Positions 8,460 through 16,220 of a DNA stretch of 64,000 nt are shown in pieces. The notes beneath the pieces are model-generated. The model had not been told where the DNA came from. It saw nothing but the letters and a program-made list of their open reading frames with translations, and ran no database searches. The translations under genes and the position numbers were made by a program. The DNA is from Streptomyces sp. LUP47B (GTDB lineage Bacteria > Actinomycetota > Actinomycetes > Streptomycetales > Streptomycetaceae), in assembly GCF_001746295.1 (NCBI RefSeq), contig NZ_MJAH01000004.1:277995-341994 (forward strand). The letters run 5' to 3'. Numbering within the stretch: position 1 is the stretch's first letter; the number at the start of each line of letters is the position of its first letter.

Positions 8460-9692
8460 CTAAACGGCGCTGCCCGCCTTCCAGTCCGACCAGGACAGGT
8501 TCCAGCCGTTGAGCCCGTTCGACGCCTCCACGGTCTTGTCGCCGGAGTTCTTGACGATCACGACATCGCCGAGCATGGAGCTCTCGTAGAACTTGTAGCC
8601 GTCCACGGAGCTGTCGTTCGCGCCCTTGGCGTCGTGCAGGCCGACGCAGCCGTGGCTGGTGTTCCGGCTGCCGAACACCGCGGTGGCCGCCCAGTAGTTG
8701 CCGTGCACGAAGGTGCCGGACGTGGTCAGGCGCTGGGCGTGCGGGACGTCGGAGATGTCGTACTCGTCGCCGAGGCCGACCGTCGAGGACTCCATGCGGG
8801 TCTGCTTGAACCGCTCGCTGATCACCATGATCCCGGACCAGGTGGTGTGGTCGGAGTCGCCGCCGGAGACGGGATGGGTGGCGATCGTCTCGCCGTCCCT
8901 CCTGACCACCATCTCCTTGGTGGACAGGTCGACCGTGCTGATCTGCTCGCGGCCGATGTGGAAGGTGACGTCCTTGGACTGCACGCCGTAGACCCCGTCG
9001 GCGCCCTGGACGTCCTTGAGCCGCAGGCCGAGCGTGATCTTCGTGCCGGCCGCCCAGTAGGTCTCCGGCCGGAAGTCGAGCCGGGTGCCGCTGAACCAGT
9101 GGCCCACGATCTCCACCGCGGGTTCGGCGGTCACCGTGATCGCCTTCTGGACGGCGGCCTTGTCGGACACGGCGTGCGAGAAGTTGATGGAGACCGGCAT
9201 GCCGACGCCGGAGGTGGTGTTCGCCTCGGGGGTGAAGTAGCCGACGAAGGTCTCGCCGGGGGACTTCGTGGTGAAGGTCGCCGTCTCCTCGGTGCCGTCC
9301 TGTGCCGTGACGGCGACCGTGTACCGGGTGCCCGAGTGCGGGTTCGTCGTCGAAGTCCAGCTGGTCTTCGCGTCGTTGAGGGTCCCGGCCGGCGTGGAGC
9401 CGTCGTTGCCCGTCACCTTCACGGATGCCAGGGTGCCGTCGGTCACGGTGACCTCGACGGGGGCGGCGAAGTCGGCCTTCTTGGTCCCGTCGGCGGGAGT
9501 GACCGTGATGGCCGCCTTCTTCGTGGCCGCTCGGGCGGAAGCGGTCGGCGTTTCCTCCGAGGCGTCCGCGGATCCGCTGCAGCCCGTCAGAGCGACGGCC
9601 GCCGGCACGGCGCCCAGGGCGGCGAGCATCCCGCGCCGGGACCACCTCTCCGGCTCTCGCTCGGACCGGTTCGATATGTGCGGGACGCCCAC
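8460..9692 (-). CDS. L,D-transpeptidase lipoprotein (Ig-like plus YkuD domain)
   Basis: 410-residue cell-wall enzyme that makes 3-3 cross-links in peptidoglycan. The N-terminus has WSRRGMLAALGAV and a lipobox LTGC at about residues 35-38, so it is a lipoprotein, possibly exported by Tat. Residues about 55-245 hold Ig-like domains as in mycobacterial LdtMt2. The C-terminal YkuD domain carries HGNYWAATAVFGSR and then SHGCVGL with the catalytic Cys near residue 349. The GTG at 9692 is preferred because AGGAAGG lies six bases upstream; an upstream in-frame GTG at 9716 has no properly spaced site. An extracytoplasmic-sigma-like promoter lies upstream. Confidence 0.93.
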   Translation of the reverse strand: MGVPHISNRSEREPERWSRRGMLAALGAVPAAVALTGCSGSADASEETPTASARAATKKAAITVTPADGTKKADFAAPVEVTVTDGTLASVKVTGNDGSTPAGTLNDAKTSWTSTTNPHSGTRYTVAVTAQDGTEETATFTTKSPGETFVGYFTPEANTTSGVGMPVSINFSHAVSDKAAVQKAITVTAEPAVEIVGHWFSGTRLDFRPETYWAAGTKITLGLRLKDVQGADGVYGVQSKDVTFHIGREQISTVDLSTKEMVVRRDGETIATHPVSGGDSDHTTWSGIMVISERFKQTRMESSTVGLGDEYDISDVPHAQRLTTSGTFVHGNYWAATAVFGSRNTSHGCVGLHDAKGANDSSVDGYKFYESSMLGDVVIVKNSGDKTVEASNGLNGWNLSWSDWKAGSAV

Positions 9693-9761
9693 GGCACACC
9701 TTCCTGAGATATCCACCTTCGCGGGTGCAGCGTGCGCCTCTTACCTGGGTTGATCCTTTGA

Positions 9762-9787
9762 AACGGTGGGTGACTGTCTGAGATTCC
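9762..9787 (-). promoter_or_regulatory. Possible sigma-E-type promoter for the L,D-transpeptidase gene
   Basis: Minus strand reads GGAAT (9783-9787), a 17-base spacer, then CGTT (9762-9765). Streptomyces sigma-E promoters are close to GGAAC with 16-17 bases then CGTT. Control of a peptidoglycan cross-linker by the cell-envelope stress sigma factor would make sense. One base differs from consensus. Confidence 0.35.
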
Positions 9788-9789
9788 GG

Positions 9790-10050
9790 TGAGGAGTCGC
9801 TGAAGCGGGCACTACGTGGTGGCTGTCGGCCCAGTTCACGCTTGCGGGCCGCGCGGGCCTTGCGGACGAGGGCGGAGTCGTGCCCACGACTGGGCCGCCG
9901 AGGTCGCCGCCGGTGCGCGCAGTGCGGGCGCCGCGATCGTCCAGGTGCACAGTCGTCGGGGCCGTCACCCGCATCGCCGGCGACCGGGGCCTCCCCGCGC
10001 GCCCGGGTGGCCCGGCCCACGCCACGGTGGTCGCCCCGAGGACGCGCGCG
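9790..10050. other. Intergenic stretch with no supported gene
   Basis: Several open frames cross this GC-rich stretch on both strands, but none has a ribosome-binding site, a recognisable domain or a convincing codon pattern. I see nothing functional in it between the transpeptidase promoter and the MMPL terminator. Confidence 0.5.
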
Positions 10051-10051
10051 A

Positions 10052-10086
10052 GGTGCCCGGGCGCTCGGGGCGAGCGCCCGGGCACC
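10052..10086 (-). terminator. Intrinsic terminator of the MMPL gene
   Basis: A perfect 16-bp stem (arm GGTGCCCGGGCGCTCG at 10052-10067, pairing with 10071-10086) with a GGG loop lies 14 bp after the MMPL stop codon on the minus strand. Confidence 0.8.
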
Positions 10087-10100
10087 GTACGCCGCAGCCG

Positions 10101-12203
10101 TCAGACCTTCGTCGTCACCGACGGCTCGGCCGTGGCCGCCTCCCGCAGACCGAACCGGTCGTGCACCCCGCGCAGCGGCTGGGGCGCCCACCAGGCGCGC
10201 CGGCCGAGCAGCGCCATGGTCGCCGGGACCAGCAGCATCCGTACGACCGTCGCGTCGATCAGCACCGCCAGGGTCAGGCCGAGGCCGATCTGGAGGATGG
10301 GGGAGAACCCGCCCGTCATGAAGGCGCCGAACACGACCGCGAGGAGCAGGGCGGCGCAGGTGACGACCCGCCCGGAGCGGCGCAGCCCGGTCACCACGGC
10401 CTCGTGCTCGTCCCCGGTGCGCTGCCGGCTCTCCCGCATCCGGGCCAGGATGAACAGCTCGTAGTCCATGGCGAGCCCGAACGCGATCGACACGATCAGC
10501 GGCGGTGCGGTCAGGCTCAGCGCGCCCAGCCCCTCGCCGCCGAGCAGCCCGGCCCCGTGGCCGTCCTGGAAGACCCACACCACCACGCCGAGCGCCGCGC
10601 CCAGACTGAATAGGGTGGTCGCGATCGTGCGCAGCGGGATCAGCACCGAGCCGGTGAAGGCGAACAGCAGGACGAAGATGCCGGCCAGGACGGTCAGGGC
10701 CGCCCAGGGCGCCCGGTCGGCCAGCATCGCGCGGAAGTCGACCAGCCGGGCCGCGACCCCGGTCACCTCGGCGGGCTCGTCGCCGCGCACGTCCCGTACC
10801 CGCTCGACGAGGTCGGTGGCCGCCTCGCCGTCCACACTGCCGGGCGGCTGCAGTTCCACGACGGTGTTGCCGCCCGGCAGTTCACTGGACGCGGAGTTCG
10901 GGACCAGGGCACGGATGCGGTCGGCGGTCGCGGCGTCGGTGCCGGGCTTCAGGACGACGATCACGGGGGAGACACCGGTGCCCTTCGGGAAGTGCGCGTC
11001 GACGGTGTCGTACAACTGCCGTGCCTCGGTGCTGGAGGGCAGCTGCTGCGCGTCGCCGATGGCGATCTTCATGCCGGTCACGGGCAGGGCGAGAAGCAGC
11101 AGGGCCGGGACGACGGTGACCAGGACGGCGATCCGGCGGCGTTGCGCGAAGCGGGCGAGGCGGGCGAAGAGCCGGCCCTCCTCGTCCTCGGAGCGCACCT
11201 TCGAGGGCCGGATCCTGCCGCCGAACTTCGTGAGCAGCGCGGGCAGCAGCGTGACCGCGGCCAGCATGTCGACGACCACGACGGCGGCGACGGCCAGGCC
11301 CATGCTGCGCAGGAACACGCTCGGGAAGACCAGCAGGCCGGTCAGGCTGACGGCCACGGTGAGCCCGGAGAACAGCACGGTCCGTCCGGCCGCGTCGACC
11401 GTGCGGTGCACGGCTTCCACCACATCGTCGGTGCGCCGTCGCTCCTCGCGGAAGCGGACCAGCATCAACAGGGCGTAGTCGACGGCGAGTCCGAGACCCA
11501 GCATGGTGGTGACCTGGATCGCGTACACCGAGATGTCGGTGACCTGGCTGAAGGCGAACAGTCCCAGGAAGGCACCCGCGATCCCGCTCACGGCGATCAC
11601 CAGCGGCAGCGCGGCGGCGCGCAGTCCGCCGAACACGACGAGCAGCAGGGCGAGGACGACCGGCAGGGAGATCAACTCGGCGTTCTTCACGTCCTCCTGG
11701 GCGCGCTCACCGAGCTGCCGCCCGAGCAGTTCGCCGCCGCTGACGTGGACGTCGGGCGCGTCGATCCGCTTGATGGTCTCGACGGCCGAGTCCGTCGCCG
11801 CCTCCTCGGCCTCGTCGCTCAGGCCGCCCTCGAAGGTGACGGGGACGACGAGGGCCCGGCCGTCGCGGGCGGTGAGGCCGGGCGTGGTGTAGGGGTCCGG
11901 TACCTCGGCCACCCCGGCGATCTTCCGGACCTCGGCTACGGTTCGCTCCACCTGGGCGCGCAGGGCGGCGTCGGAGACCGGCTCGCCCGCGACGACCGCG
12001 GTGACGGACTCGCCGGTCGGGTCCACTCCGGAGAGATAGTCGTCGGCCAGGTCGGACTCGGTGCCGGGCACGTCGGGCACGTCGTCGGAGAGGTCGGCGA
12101 AGACGCCCGTCCCGAGGCCGAAGCCCAGCAGCAGGAAGGCGGCCCAGAGGCCGATGACGGTCAGCGGGCGGCGGGTCGCTGCCCGGGCGAGGGTGGAGAG
12201 CAC
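10101..12203 (-). CDS. MMPL/RND-superfamily transporter
   Basis: 700-residue membrane exporter of the actinobacterial MMPL family, which moves lipids or hydrophobic compounds across the inner membrane. It has two similar halves. Each begins with one hydrophobic helix and a large outside domain, followed by a cluster of five to six helices carrying the family signatures GLGLAVDYALLMLVRFREE and IAFGLAMDYELFILARMRE. The GTG at 12203 is chosen because GGGAGG lies five bases upstream; the frame stays open to 12266. It is divergent from a VOC gene across a region with a palindrome, and ends at a strong hairpin. The cargo is unknown. Confidence 0.93.
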   Translation of the reverse strand: MLSTLARAATRRPLTVIGLWAAFLLLGFGLGTGVFADLSDDVPDVPGTESDLADDYLSGVDPTGESVTAVVAGEPVSDAALRAQVERTVAEVRKIAGVAEVPDPYTTPGLTARDGRALVVPVTFEGGLSDEAEEAATDSAVETIKRIDAPDVHVSGGELLGRQLGERAQEDVKNAELISLPVVLALLLVVFGGLRAAALPLVIAVSGIAGAFLGLFAFSQVTDISVYAIQVTTMLGLGLAVDYALLMLVRFREERRRTDDVVEAVHRTVDAAGRTVLFSGLTVAVSLTGLLVFPSVFLRSMGLAVAAVVVVDMLAAVTLLPALLTKFGGRIRPSKVRSEDEEGRLFARLARFAQRRRIAVLVTVVPALLLLALPVTGMKIAIGDAQQLPSSTEARQLYDTVDAHFPKGTGVSPVIVVLKPGTDAATADRIRALVPNSASSELPGGNTVVELQPPGSVDGEAATDLVERVRDVRGDEPAEVTGVAARLVDFRAMLADRAPWAALTVLAGIFVLLFAFTGSVLIPLRTIATTLFSLGAALGVVVWVFQDGHGAGLLGGEGLGALSLTAPPLIVSIAFGLAMDYELFILARMRESRQRTGDEHEAVVTGLRRSGRVVTCAALLLAVVFGAFMTGGFSPILQIGLGLTLAVLIDATVVRMLLVPATMALLGRRAWWAPQPLRGVHDRFGLREAATAEPSVTTKV

Positions 12204-12324
12204 GGTCGCCTCCCGGCGAGTTGAGGAGTGATGCCGTCCCCAGGTTCGTGCCGATGGCGTGATCACCGGATCGCCGGGACGGGCGGTTTCCGGGTCTCCG
12301 CCGTACGGGTGAGACGGGGTGCTC

Positions 12325-12344
12325 CCTCACTCCTCGGAGTGAGG
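12325..12344. promoter_or_regulatory. Palindrome between MMPL and VOC genes
   Basis: CCTCACTCC and GGAGTGAGG are perfect 9-bp arms separated by TC, in the 195-bp divergent region. This size and symmetry suit a TetR or MarR-type repressor controlling the exporter. No such regulator gene lies next to it. Confidence 0.5.
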
Positions 12345-12398
12345 AATCCCGGGTACCGGTCGCGGGGTTGACCGGGCAGACACCATCGAGGAGGCCGT

Positions 12399-12806
12399 AT
12401 GTCCGAGGTACCAGCCGCCGTCCGTGAACTCCGGCTCGTCGTCACGGCGGAGGACTACGACGAGGCACTGCGCTTCTACCGGGACGTCCTCGGACTGCCC
12501 GAACGGGCCGCGTTCTCGTCACCCGACGGGCGGGTCACCATTCTGGAGGCGGGGCGGGCGACACTGGAGCTGACCGACCCGAACCATGCGGCGTTCATCG
12601 ACGAGGTCGAGGTGGGGCGGCGGGTCGCAGGGCATGTTCGTGTGGCGTTCGAGGTGGACGACTCGGCTCTCACGACAGCCAGGCTGGCCGAGGCCGGGGC
12701 CGCGGTGGTCGCCGAGCCGACTCGTACGCCCTGGAACTCTTTGAATTCCAGGTTGGAGGCGCCTGGTTCGCTGCAACTGACACTGTTCACCGAGCTGGGC
12801 GAGTAG
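12399..12806 (+). CDS. VOC (glyoxalase-like) protein
   Basis: 135-residue protein with paired beta-alpha-beta-beta-beta units of the vicinal-oxygen-chelate fold: VTAEDYDEALRFYRDVLGLPE opens the first, and VEVGRRVAGHVRVAFEVDD the second, ending in LQLTLFTELGE. The ATG follows GAGGAGG by five bases. Family members include glyoxalases, dioxygenases and antibiotic-binding resistance proteins; the ligand cannot be told here. Its divergent pairing with an MMPL exporter suggests a linked detoxification role, which is inference. Confidence 0.88.
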   Translation: MSEVPAAVRELRLVVTAEDYDEALRFYRDVLGLPERAAFSSPDGRVTILEAGRATLELTDPNHAAFIDEVEVGRRVAGHVRVAFEVDDSALTTARLAEAGAAVVAEPTRTPWNSLNSRLEAPGSLQLTLFTELGE

Positions 12807-12819
12807 GAGCGTTTGAACC

Positions 12820-12895
12820 CGCGGCTGCGTGGGGGCTGGTCGCGCCCACGCGGCGGAGCGGCATATCGATACAGCCCCGCGCCCCTTGGGGCGCC
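12820..12895. repeat. Streptomyces-type intergenic repeat
   Basis: A GC-rich stretch containing CGCCCACGCGGCGGAGCGGC, then CATATCGATACAGCCCCGCG and CCCCTTGGGG. I recognise this composite as a sequence family scattered between genes in Streptomyces chromosomes. It contains the inverted repeat GCGTGGG (12827) / CCCACGC (12845) and the hairpin annotated as a terminator. Confidence 0.6.
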
Positions 12896-12906
12896 TAGGG
12901 CGCCCC
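12879..12906. terminator. Hairpin terminator between convergent genes
   Basis: GCGCCCC-TT-GGGGCGC (12879-12894) overlaps a second possible stem, GGGGCGCC (12888-12895) with GGCGCCCC (12899-12906). It sits between the convergent VOC and response-regulator genes and touches the stop codon of the latter. Confidence 0.55.
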
Positions 12907-13563
12907 CGGCGCCACCAGACCCGTCTCGTACGCGCAGATCACCGCCTGGACCCGGTCCCGCAGGCCCAGCTTGCTCAGGACGTTGCTGACATGGGTCTTC
13001 ACCGTGTGCTCGCTGACGAACAGCGTCGTCGCGATCTCCGCGTTGGACAGGCCGCGGGCCAGCATCCGCAGGGTCTCCACCTCGCGGGCCGTCAGGACGT
13101 CCAGGCGGTCGGGGGTGGCCCCGGTGGCGGCCTCCTCGCGGCGGCGGCGCACGATGTCCGCGACCAGGCGGCGGGTGACGGCCGGCGCGAGCAGGGAGTC
13201 GCCGCCCGCGACGACGCGGACCGCGTGCACGAGGTCGTCCCGGCGCACGTCCTTGAGGAGGAAGCCGCTGGCCCCCGCGTAGAGCGCGTCGTACACGTAC
13301 TCGTCGAGGTCGAACGTGGTCAGCATGACCACCTTGCAGCTCGACTGCGCGCACACGCACCGGGCCGCCTCCAGGCCGTCCATGACCGGCATCCGGATGT
13401 CGAGGAGCAGCACGTCGGGGGTGTGCCGGCGCACCGCGTCGACCGCCTCGGCGCCGTCCCCGGCCTCGGCGACCACCTCGATGTCCTGCTGCGCCTCCAG
13501 GATCATGGTGAAGCCGCTGCGGACCAGTTCCTGGTCGTCGGCGACGACCACCCGGATGCTCAC
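12895..13563 (-). CDS. NarL/FixJ-type response regulator
   Basis: 222-residue transcription factor of a two-component system. The receiver domain (about 1-120) has the acidic pair in VVVADDQELVRSGF, the phosphorylated Asp in DVLLLDIRMPVMDG and the conserved Lys in GFLLKDVRRDDL. The LuxR-type DNA-binding domain (about 155-215) contains LTAREVETLRMLARGLSNAE and the recognition helix region SEHTVKTHVSNVLSKL. The GTG start overlaps the stop of the upstream kinase gene (GTGA), so the pair is coupled. Its targets are not evident. Confidence 0.95.
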   Translation of the reverse strand: MSIRVVVADDQELVRSGFTMILEAQQDIEVVAEAGDGAEAVDAVRRHTPDVLLLDIRMPVMDGLEAARCVCAQSSCKVVMLTTFDLDEYVYDALYAGASGFLLKDVRRDDLVHAVRVVAGGDSLLAPAVTRRLVADIVRRRREEAATGATPDRLDVLTAREVETLRMLARGLSNAEIATTLFVSEHTVKTHVSNVLSKLGLRDRVQAVICAYETGLVAPGAP

Positions 13564-14756
13564 CCGAGGGCCGCTTCCCGGTCCGCGCCGGCGGGCAGTC
13601 GTACGACGACCCGGAAGCCCCCCTCCGGGCCCCTCCCGGTCTCCGCGCTGCCCCCGCAGGCGGTCGCCCGCTCCCTGAGTCCGATCAGCCCGTGCCCGCC
13701 GTCCGAGCGGGCCGGACCTCGGCCGTCGTCGGTCACCGTGAGGGTCAACTCGTCCTCCGCCCAGTCGAGTTCCACCTGTGCGGAGGAAGCGTACGCGTGC
13801 TTCACCGTGTTGGTCAGGGCTTCCTGCACCGCGCGGTAGGCGGCGACCTCGGTGTCCTGGGGGAGGGGGCGCGGTCGGCCGCGTACGCTCAACTCGACCT
13901 GCAGATCCGTCGAGTCGGAGACCTGCCGGATCAGGCCGGGCAGTCCGGCGAGGTCCGGCTGGGGCAGCCTGACGGCACCGCCACGGCGCTCGTCCTCCTT
14001 CAACACCCCTAGAATCCGCCGTAGTTGGGACATCGCGTCCCGTCCGCTGGCCGCGATCGCGTCGAACGCCGCCTCGGCGCGGTCCGGATCACTGCGCACC
14101 ACGACCGGGCCCGCCTCCGCCTGGACGACCATCAGGCTCACCGCGTGCGCGAGGATGTCGTGCATGTCCCGGGCGATCCGGGAGCGTTCCTGGGCGATGG
14201 CCCGCGCGGTCTCCGCGGCCCGCTCCCGCTCCAGCCGGCCGGCCCGGTCCTCGACGGCGGCGGTGTACGCGTGCTGGACGCGGGCCAGTACGCCGAGGCC
14301 GTAGGCGCAGATCATGCCGGTGAGGTGGAAGGCGTACTCGAAGGGCTCGGAGTGCTCCTTGTGCCGCATGGTCAGTACGGCCCCGAGCAGCCAGCTCGCC
14401 AGCATCGTGCGGCGCTGCCAGGGCAGGCCCAGGGCGGCCATCGTGTAGAGGACGACGAAGCCGCCGTAGAGCACGTCGGGCGGCGGTGCGTGGTAGTAGG
14501 CCATCGCCGTGGTGGCCGCGGACACCGCCAGGGCGCACGCGTAGGGGGAGCGGCGCCGCCAGACGAGGGGGACGGCGGTGGCGGCCCCCAGCAGCCAGCC
14601 CACCAGGCTCAGACGGTCGTCCCCCTCGTCCGGGAACATCCACTGCAGTGACGCGGCGAACAGGACCAGCACGGCGAGCGCGCTGTCGACGACGTACGGG
14701 TTCGTCGTCCTCAGACGGGTCACGACGGGGGCGTACCAGGACCGGGCGGCGGACAT
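13560..14756 (-). CDS. Sensor histidine kinase (HisKA_3 type)
   Basis: 398-residue membrane kinase. The first half has about five or six hydrophobic segments (for example ALAVLVLFAASLQWM) and no obvious extracellular sensor domain. The dimerisation and phosphoacceptor helix reads ERSRIARDMHDILAHAVSLM with the His in DMHD. The ATPase part follows with AVQEALTNTVKHAYASS and VTDDGRGPARSDGGHGLIGL. It phosphorylates the NarL-type regulator encoded immediately downstream with a 4-bp overlap. This architecture is common in Streptomyces; the signal is unknown. Confidence 0.94.
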   Translation of the reverse strand: MSAARSWYAPVVTRLRTTNPYVVDSALAVLVLFAASLQWMFPDEGDDRLSLVGWLLGAATAVPLVWRRRSPYACALAVSAATTAMAYYHAPPPDVLYGGFVVLYTMAALGLPWQRRTMLASWLLGAVLTMRHKEHSEPFEYAFHLTGMICAYGLGVLARVQHAYTAAVEDRAGRLERERAAETARAIAQERSRIARDMHDILAHAVSLMVVQAEAGPVVVRSDPDRAEAAFDAIAASGRDAMSQLRRILGVLKEDERRGGAVRLPQPDLAGLPGLIRQVSDSTDLQVELSVRGRPRPLPQDTEVAAYRAVQEALTNTVKHAYASSAQVELDWAEDELTLTVTDDGRGPARSDGGHGLIGLRERATACGGSAETGRGPEGGFRVVVRLPAGADREAALG

Positions 14757-14820
14757 GAGCGGCTCCTCGGGGCCGGGGCCGGGGCCGTTCCAGTATCACG
14801 ACGCCGACGCGGCCGGGTCC

Positions 14821-15606
14821 TCACCGGTGAGAGGGATATCCGGCACCCGAACGGGGCGGGACCGTGGGCTGCCAGCCCAGTGCCCGCGAGATGCCGAGCG
14901 CCGCGAGCCGTACCGCGGGGACCAACGCCGGTACCCGGGCGTCGTCCTGGGGCACCACGACCGACACGGCCGCGACCACCGTCCCGTCCGGTCCGCACAC
15001 GGGGGCGGCCACCGAGAGGGCGTCGTCGGTGACCTGACGGCTGCTCACCGCGACGCCGGTGCGCCGCACTTCGGCCAGCACCCGGCGCAGTCTCGCCGGT
15101 TCGGTGATGGTGTACGGCGTGAAGACGGCGAGCGGGGTCGCGCAGTACTCCTCCTGCTCGCGCGGCTCGCAGTGTGCCAGCAGCACCAGCCCGACCCCGG
15201 TGGCGTGCAGCGGCCAGCGCGCCCCCACCCTGATGTGCACGCCGACCGAGGAACGCCCCGCGATCCACTCGATGTAGACGACGTCCGAGCCGTCCCGCAC
15301 CGCCAACTGCACGTTCTCGTGGGTGGCTTCGTAGAGGTCTTCCAGATACGGCAGTGCCAGTTGCCTGAGCGCGACCCCGCGCGGCGCGAGCGCGGCGACC
15401 TCCCACAGTCTGAGTCCGACGTGGTAGACGCCGGCGTCGTCCCGCTCCAGCGCGCCCCAGTCGGTCAGCGCGGCCACCAGCCGGTGGGTGGTGGTCAGCG
15501 TCAGCCCCGCGCGCCGGCTGATGTCGGTCAGGGACAGCGCCGGATGGCCGTGGTCGAACGCGGCGAGCACGGAGAGCAGCCGGTCCGGCGCGGAACGCGT
15601 GGTCAT
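14821..15606 (-). CDS. IclR-family transcriptional regulator
   Basis: 261-residue regulator. A winged helix-turn-helix lies at residues 5-70 (LTDISRRAGLTLTTTHRLVA), followed by the IclR effector-binding domain, seen in RDGSDVVYIEWIAG, HATGVGLVLLAH and DALSVAAPVCGPDGTVVAAV. Such proteins often control aromatic or carboxylic acid catabolism. The start ATG overlaps the stop of the upstream MarR gene by 4 bp, so both are made from one transcript. They probably act on the divergent SDR-amidohydrolase-ligase-MaoC operon. Confidence 0.93.
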   Translation of the reverse strand: MTTRSAPDRLLSVLAAFDHGHPALSLTDISRRAGLTLTTTHRLVAALTDWGALERDDAGVYHVGLRLWEVAALAPRGVALRQLALPYLEDLYEATHENVQLAVRDGSDVVYIEWIAGRSSVGVHIRVGARWPLHATGVGLVLLAHCEPREQEEYCATPLAVFTPYTITEPARLRRVLAEVRRTGVAVSSRQVTDDALSVAAPVCGPDGTVVAAVSVVVPQDDARVPALVPAVRLAALGISRALGWQPTVPPRSGAGYPSHR

Positions 15607-16022
15607 GGCTGGTCGGCGACCCTCAGCAGAAGGGCCTGGAGCGTCTCGCGCTCGGCGGGGTCGAGCGGGGCGAGCAGGTCGTTGGTCACCCGTCGGCCGG
15701 CCTCGTCGGTGCCGCGCAGGAAGGCGCGGCCGTCCTCGGTGAGCACGACGGTCTTGCTGCGGCGGTCGTCGGGGGAGGGGCGGCGCTCGGTCAGGCCCAG
15801 CTTCTCCAGGTCGTCGACCAGGCCGACGATCGCGCTGGGGTCGTAGCCGAGCCGGGTGCTCAGCTCCCGCTGGAGGGCGCCCGCGGACCCGGCGAGATAG
15901 CGCAGCACGGCGTAGTGGCGCAGCCGCAGTCCCGACTCCTGGAGGAACGTGTTGAACAACTGACCCGAGCGCAGGCCCAGGCGGTACAGCAGGTAACCGG
16001 TGTCCGCGTGCAGTCCGCGCAT
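15603..16022 (-). CDS. MarR-family transcriptional regulator
   Basis: 139-residue winged-helix regulator. LRLRHYAVLRYLAG, LGYDPSAIVGLVDDLEKLGL and RRPSPDDRRSKTVVLTEDGR are the recognition helix region and beta-wing of MarR proteins. These proteins usually repress a divergent gene and let go on binding a phenolic or CoA-linked ligand. The SDR operon starts 198 bp away in the opposite direction, so it is the likely target. Coupled to the IclR gene by a 4-bp overlap. Confidence 0.93.
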   Translation of the reverse strand: MRGLHADTGYLLYRLGLRSGQLFNTFLQESGLRLRHYAVLRYLAGSAGALQRELSTRLGYDPSAIVGLVDDLEKLGLTERRPSPDDRRSKTVVLTEDGRAFLRGTDEAGRRVTNDLLAPLDPAERETLQALLLRVADQP

Positions 16023-16142
16023 CCACGGCTCCTCCGAGTCGATGGGCTTCGGGGTGACGTGCTGGCGTGTGATGGCGGGCTCCTCGGGCTCGGTGTGTCA
16101 GGGAGATTCCAGCATGACGCACCCGAAGGTCTCCAACAACTA

Positions 16143-16171
16143 TTGACGTCACCAATTATTGCTCTTAGCTT
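16143..16171 (+). promoter_or_regulatory. Promoter of the SDR operon, with overlapping palindrome
   Basis: TTGACG (16143-16148), 17-bp spacer and TAGCTT (16166-16171) lie 50 bp before the SDR start. The -35 overlaps the 8-bp palindrome TGACGTCA (16144-16151). The direct repeat CTATTG/TTATTG flanks it in an AT-rich island. This is a natural place for the MarR or IclR protein to bind. Confidence 0.55.
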
Positions 16172-16220
16172 CGATCTCGTAGCCGCACCCCCGTGCATCC
16201 GTTCGTGAAGGGACCCGCTC

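Noticed and set aside
9741..10100. Possible small gene or pseudogene in the transpeptidase-MMPL gap
   Set aside because: Translations in all frames are compositionally biased, with no ribosome site and no resemblance to any family I know.
7756..10578. Open frame of 940 codons on the minus strand spanning three genes
   Set aside because: Arg/Pro-rich translation, crosses the ends of GH16, transpeptidase and MMPL genes, no motif. A GC-driven shadow frame.
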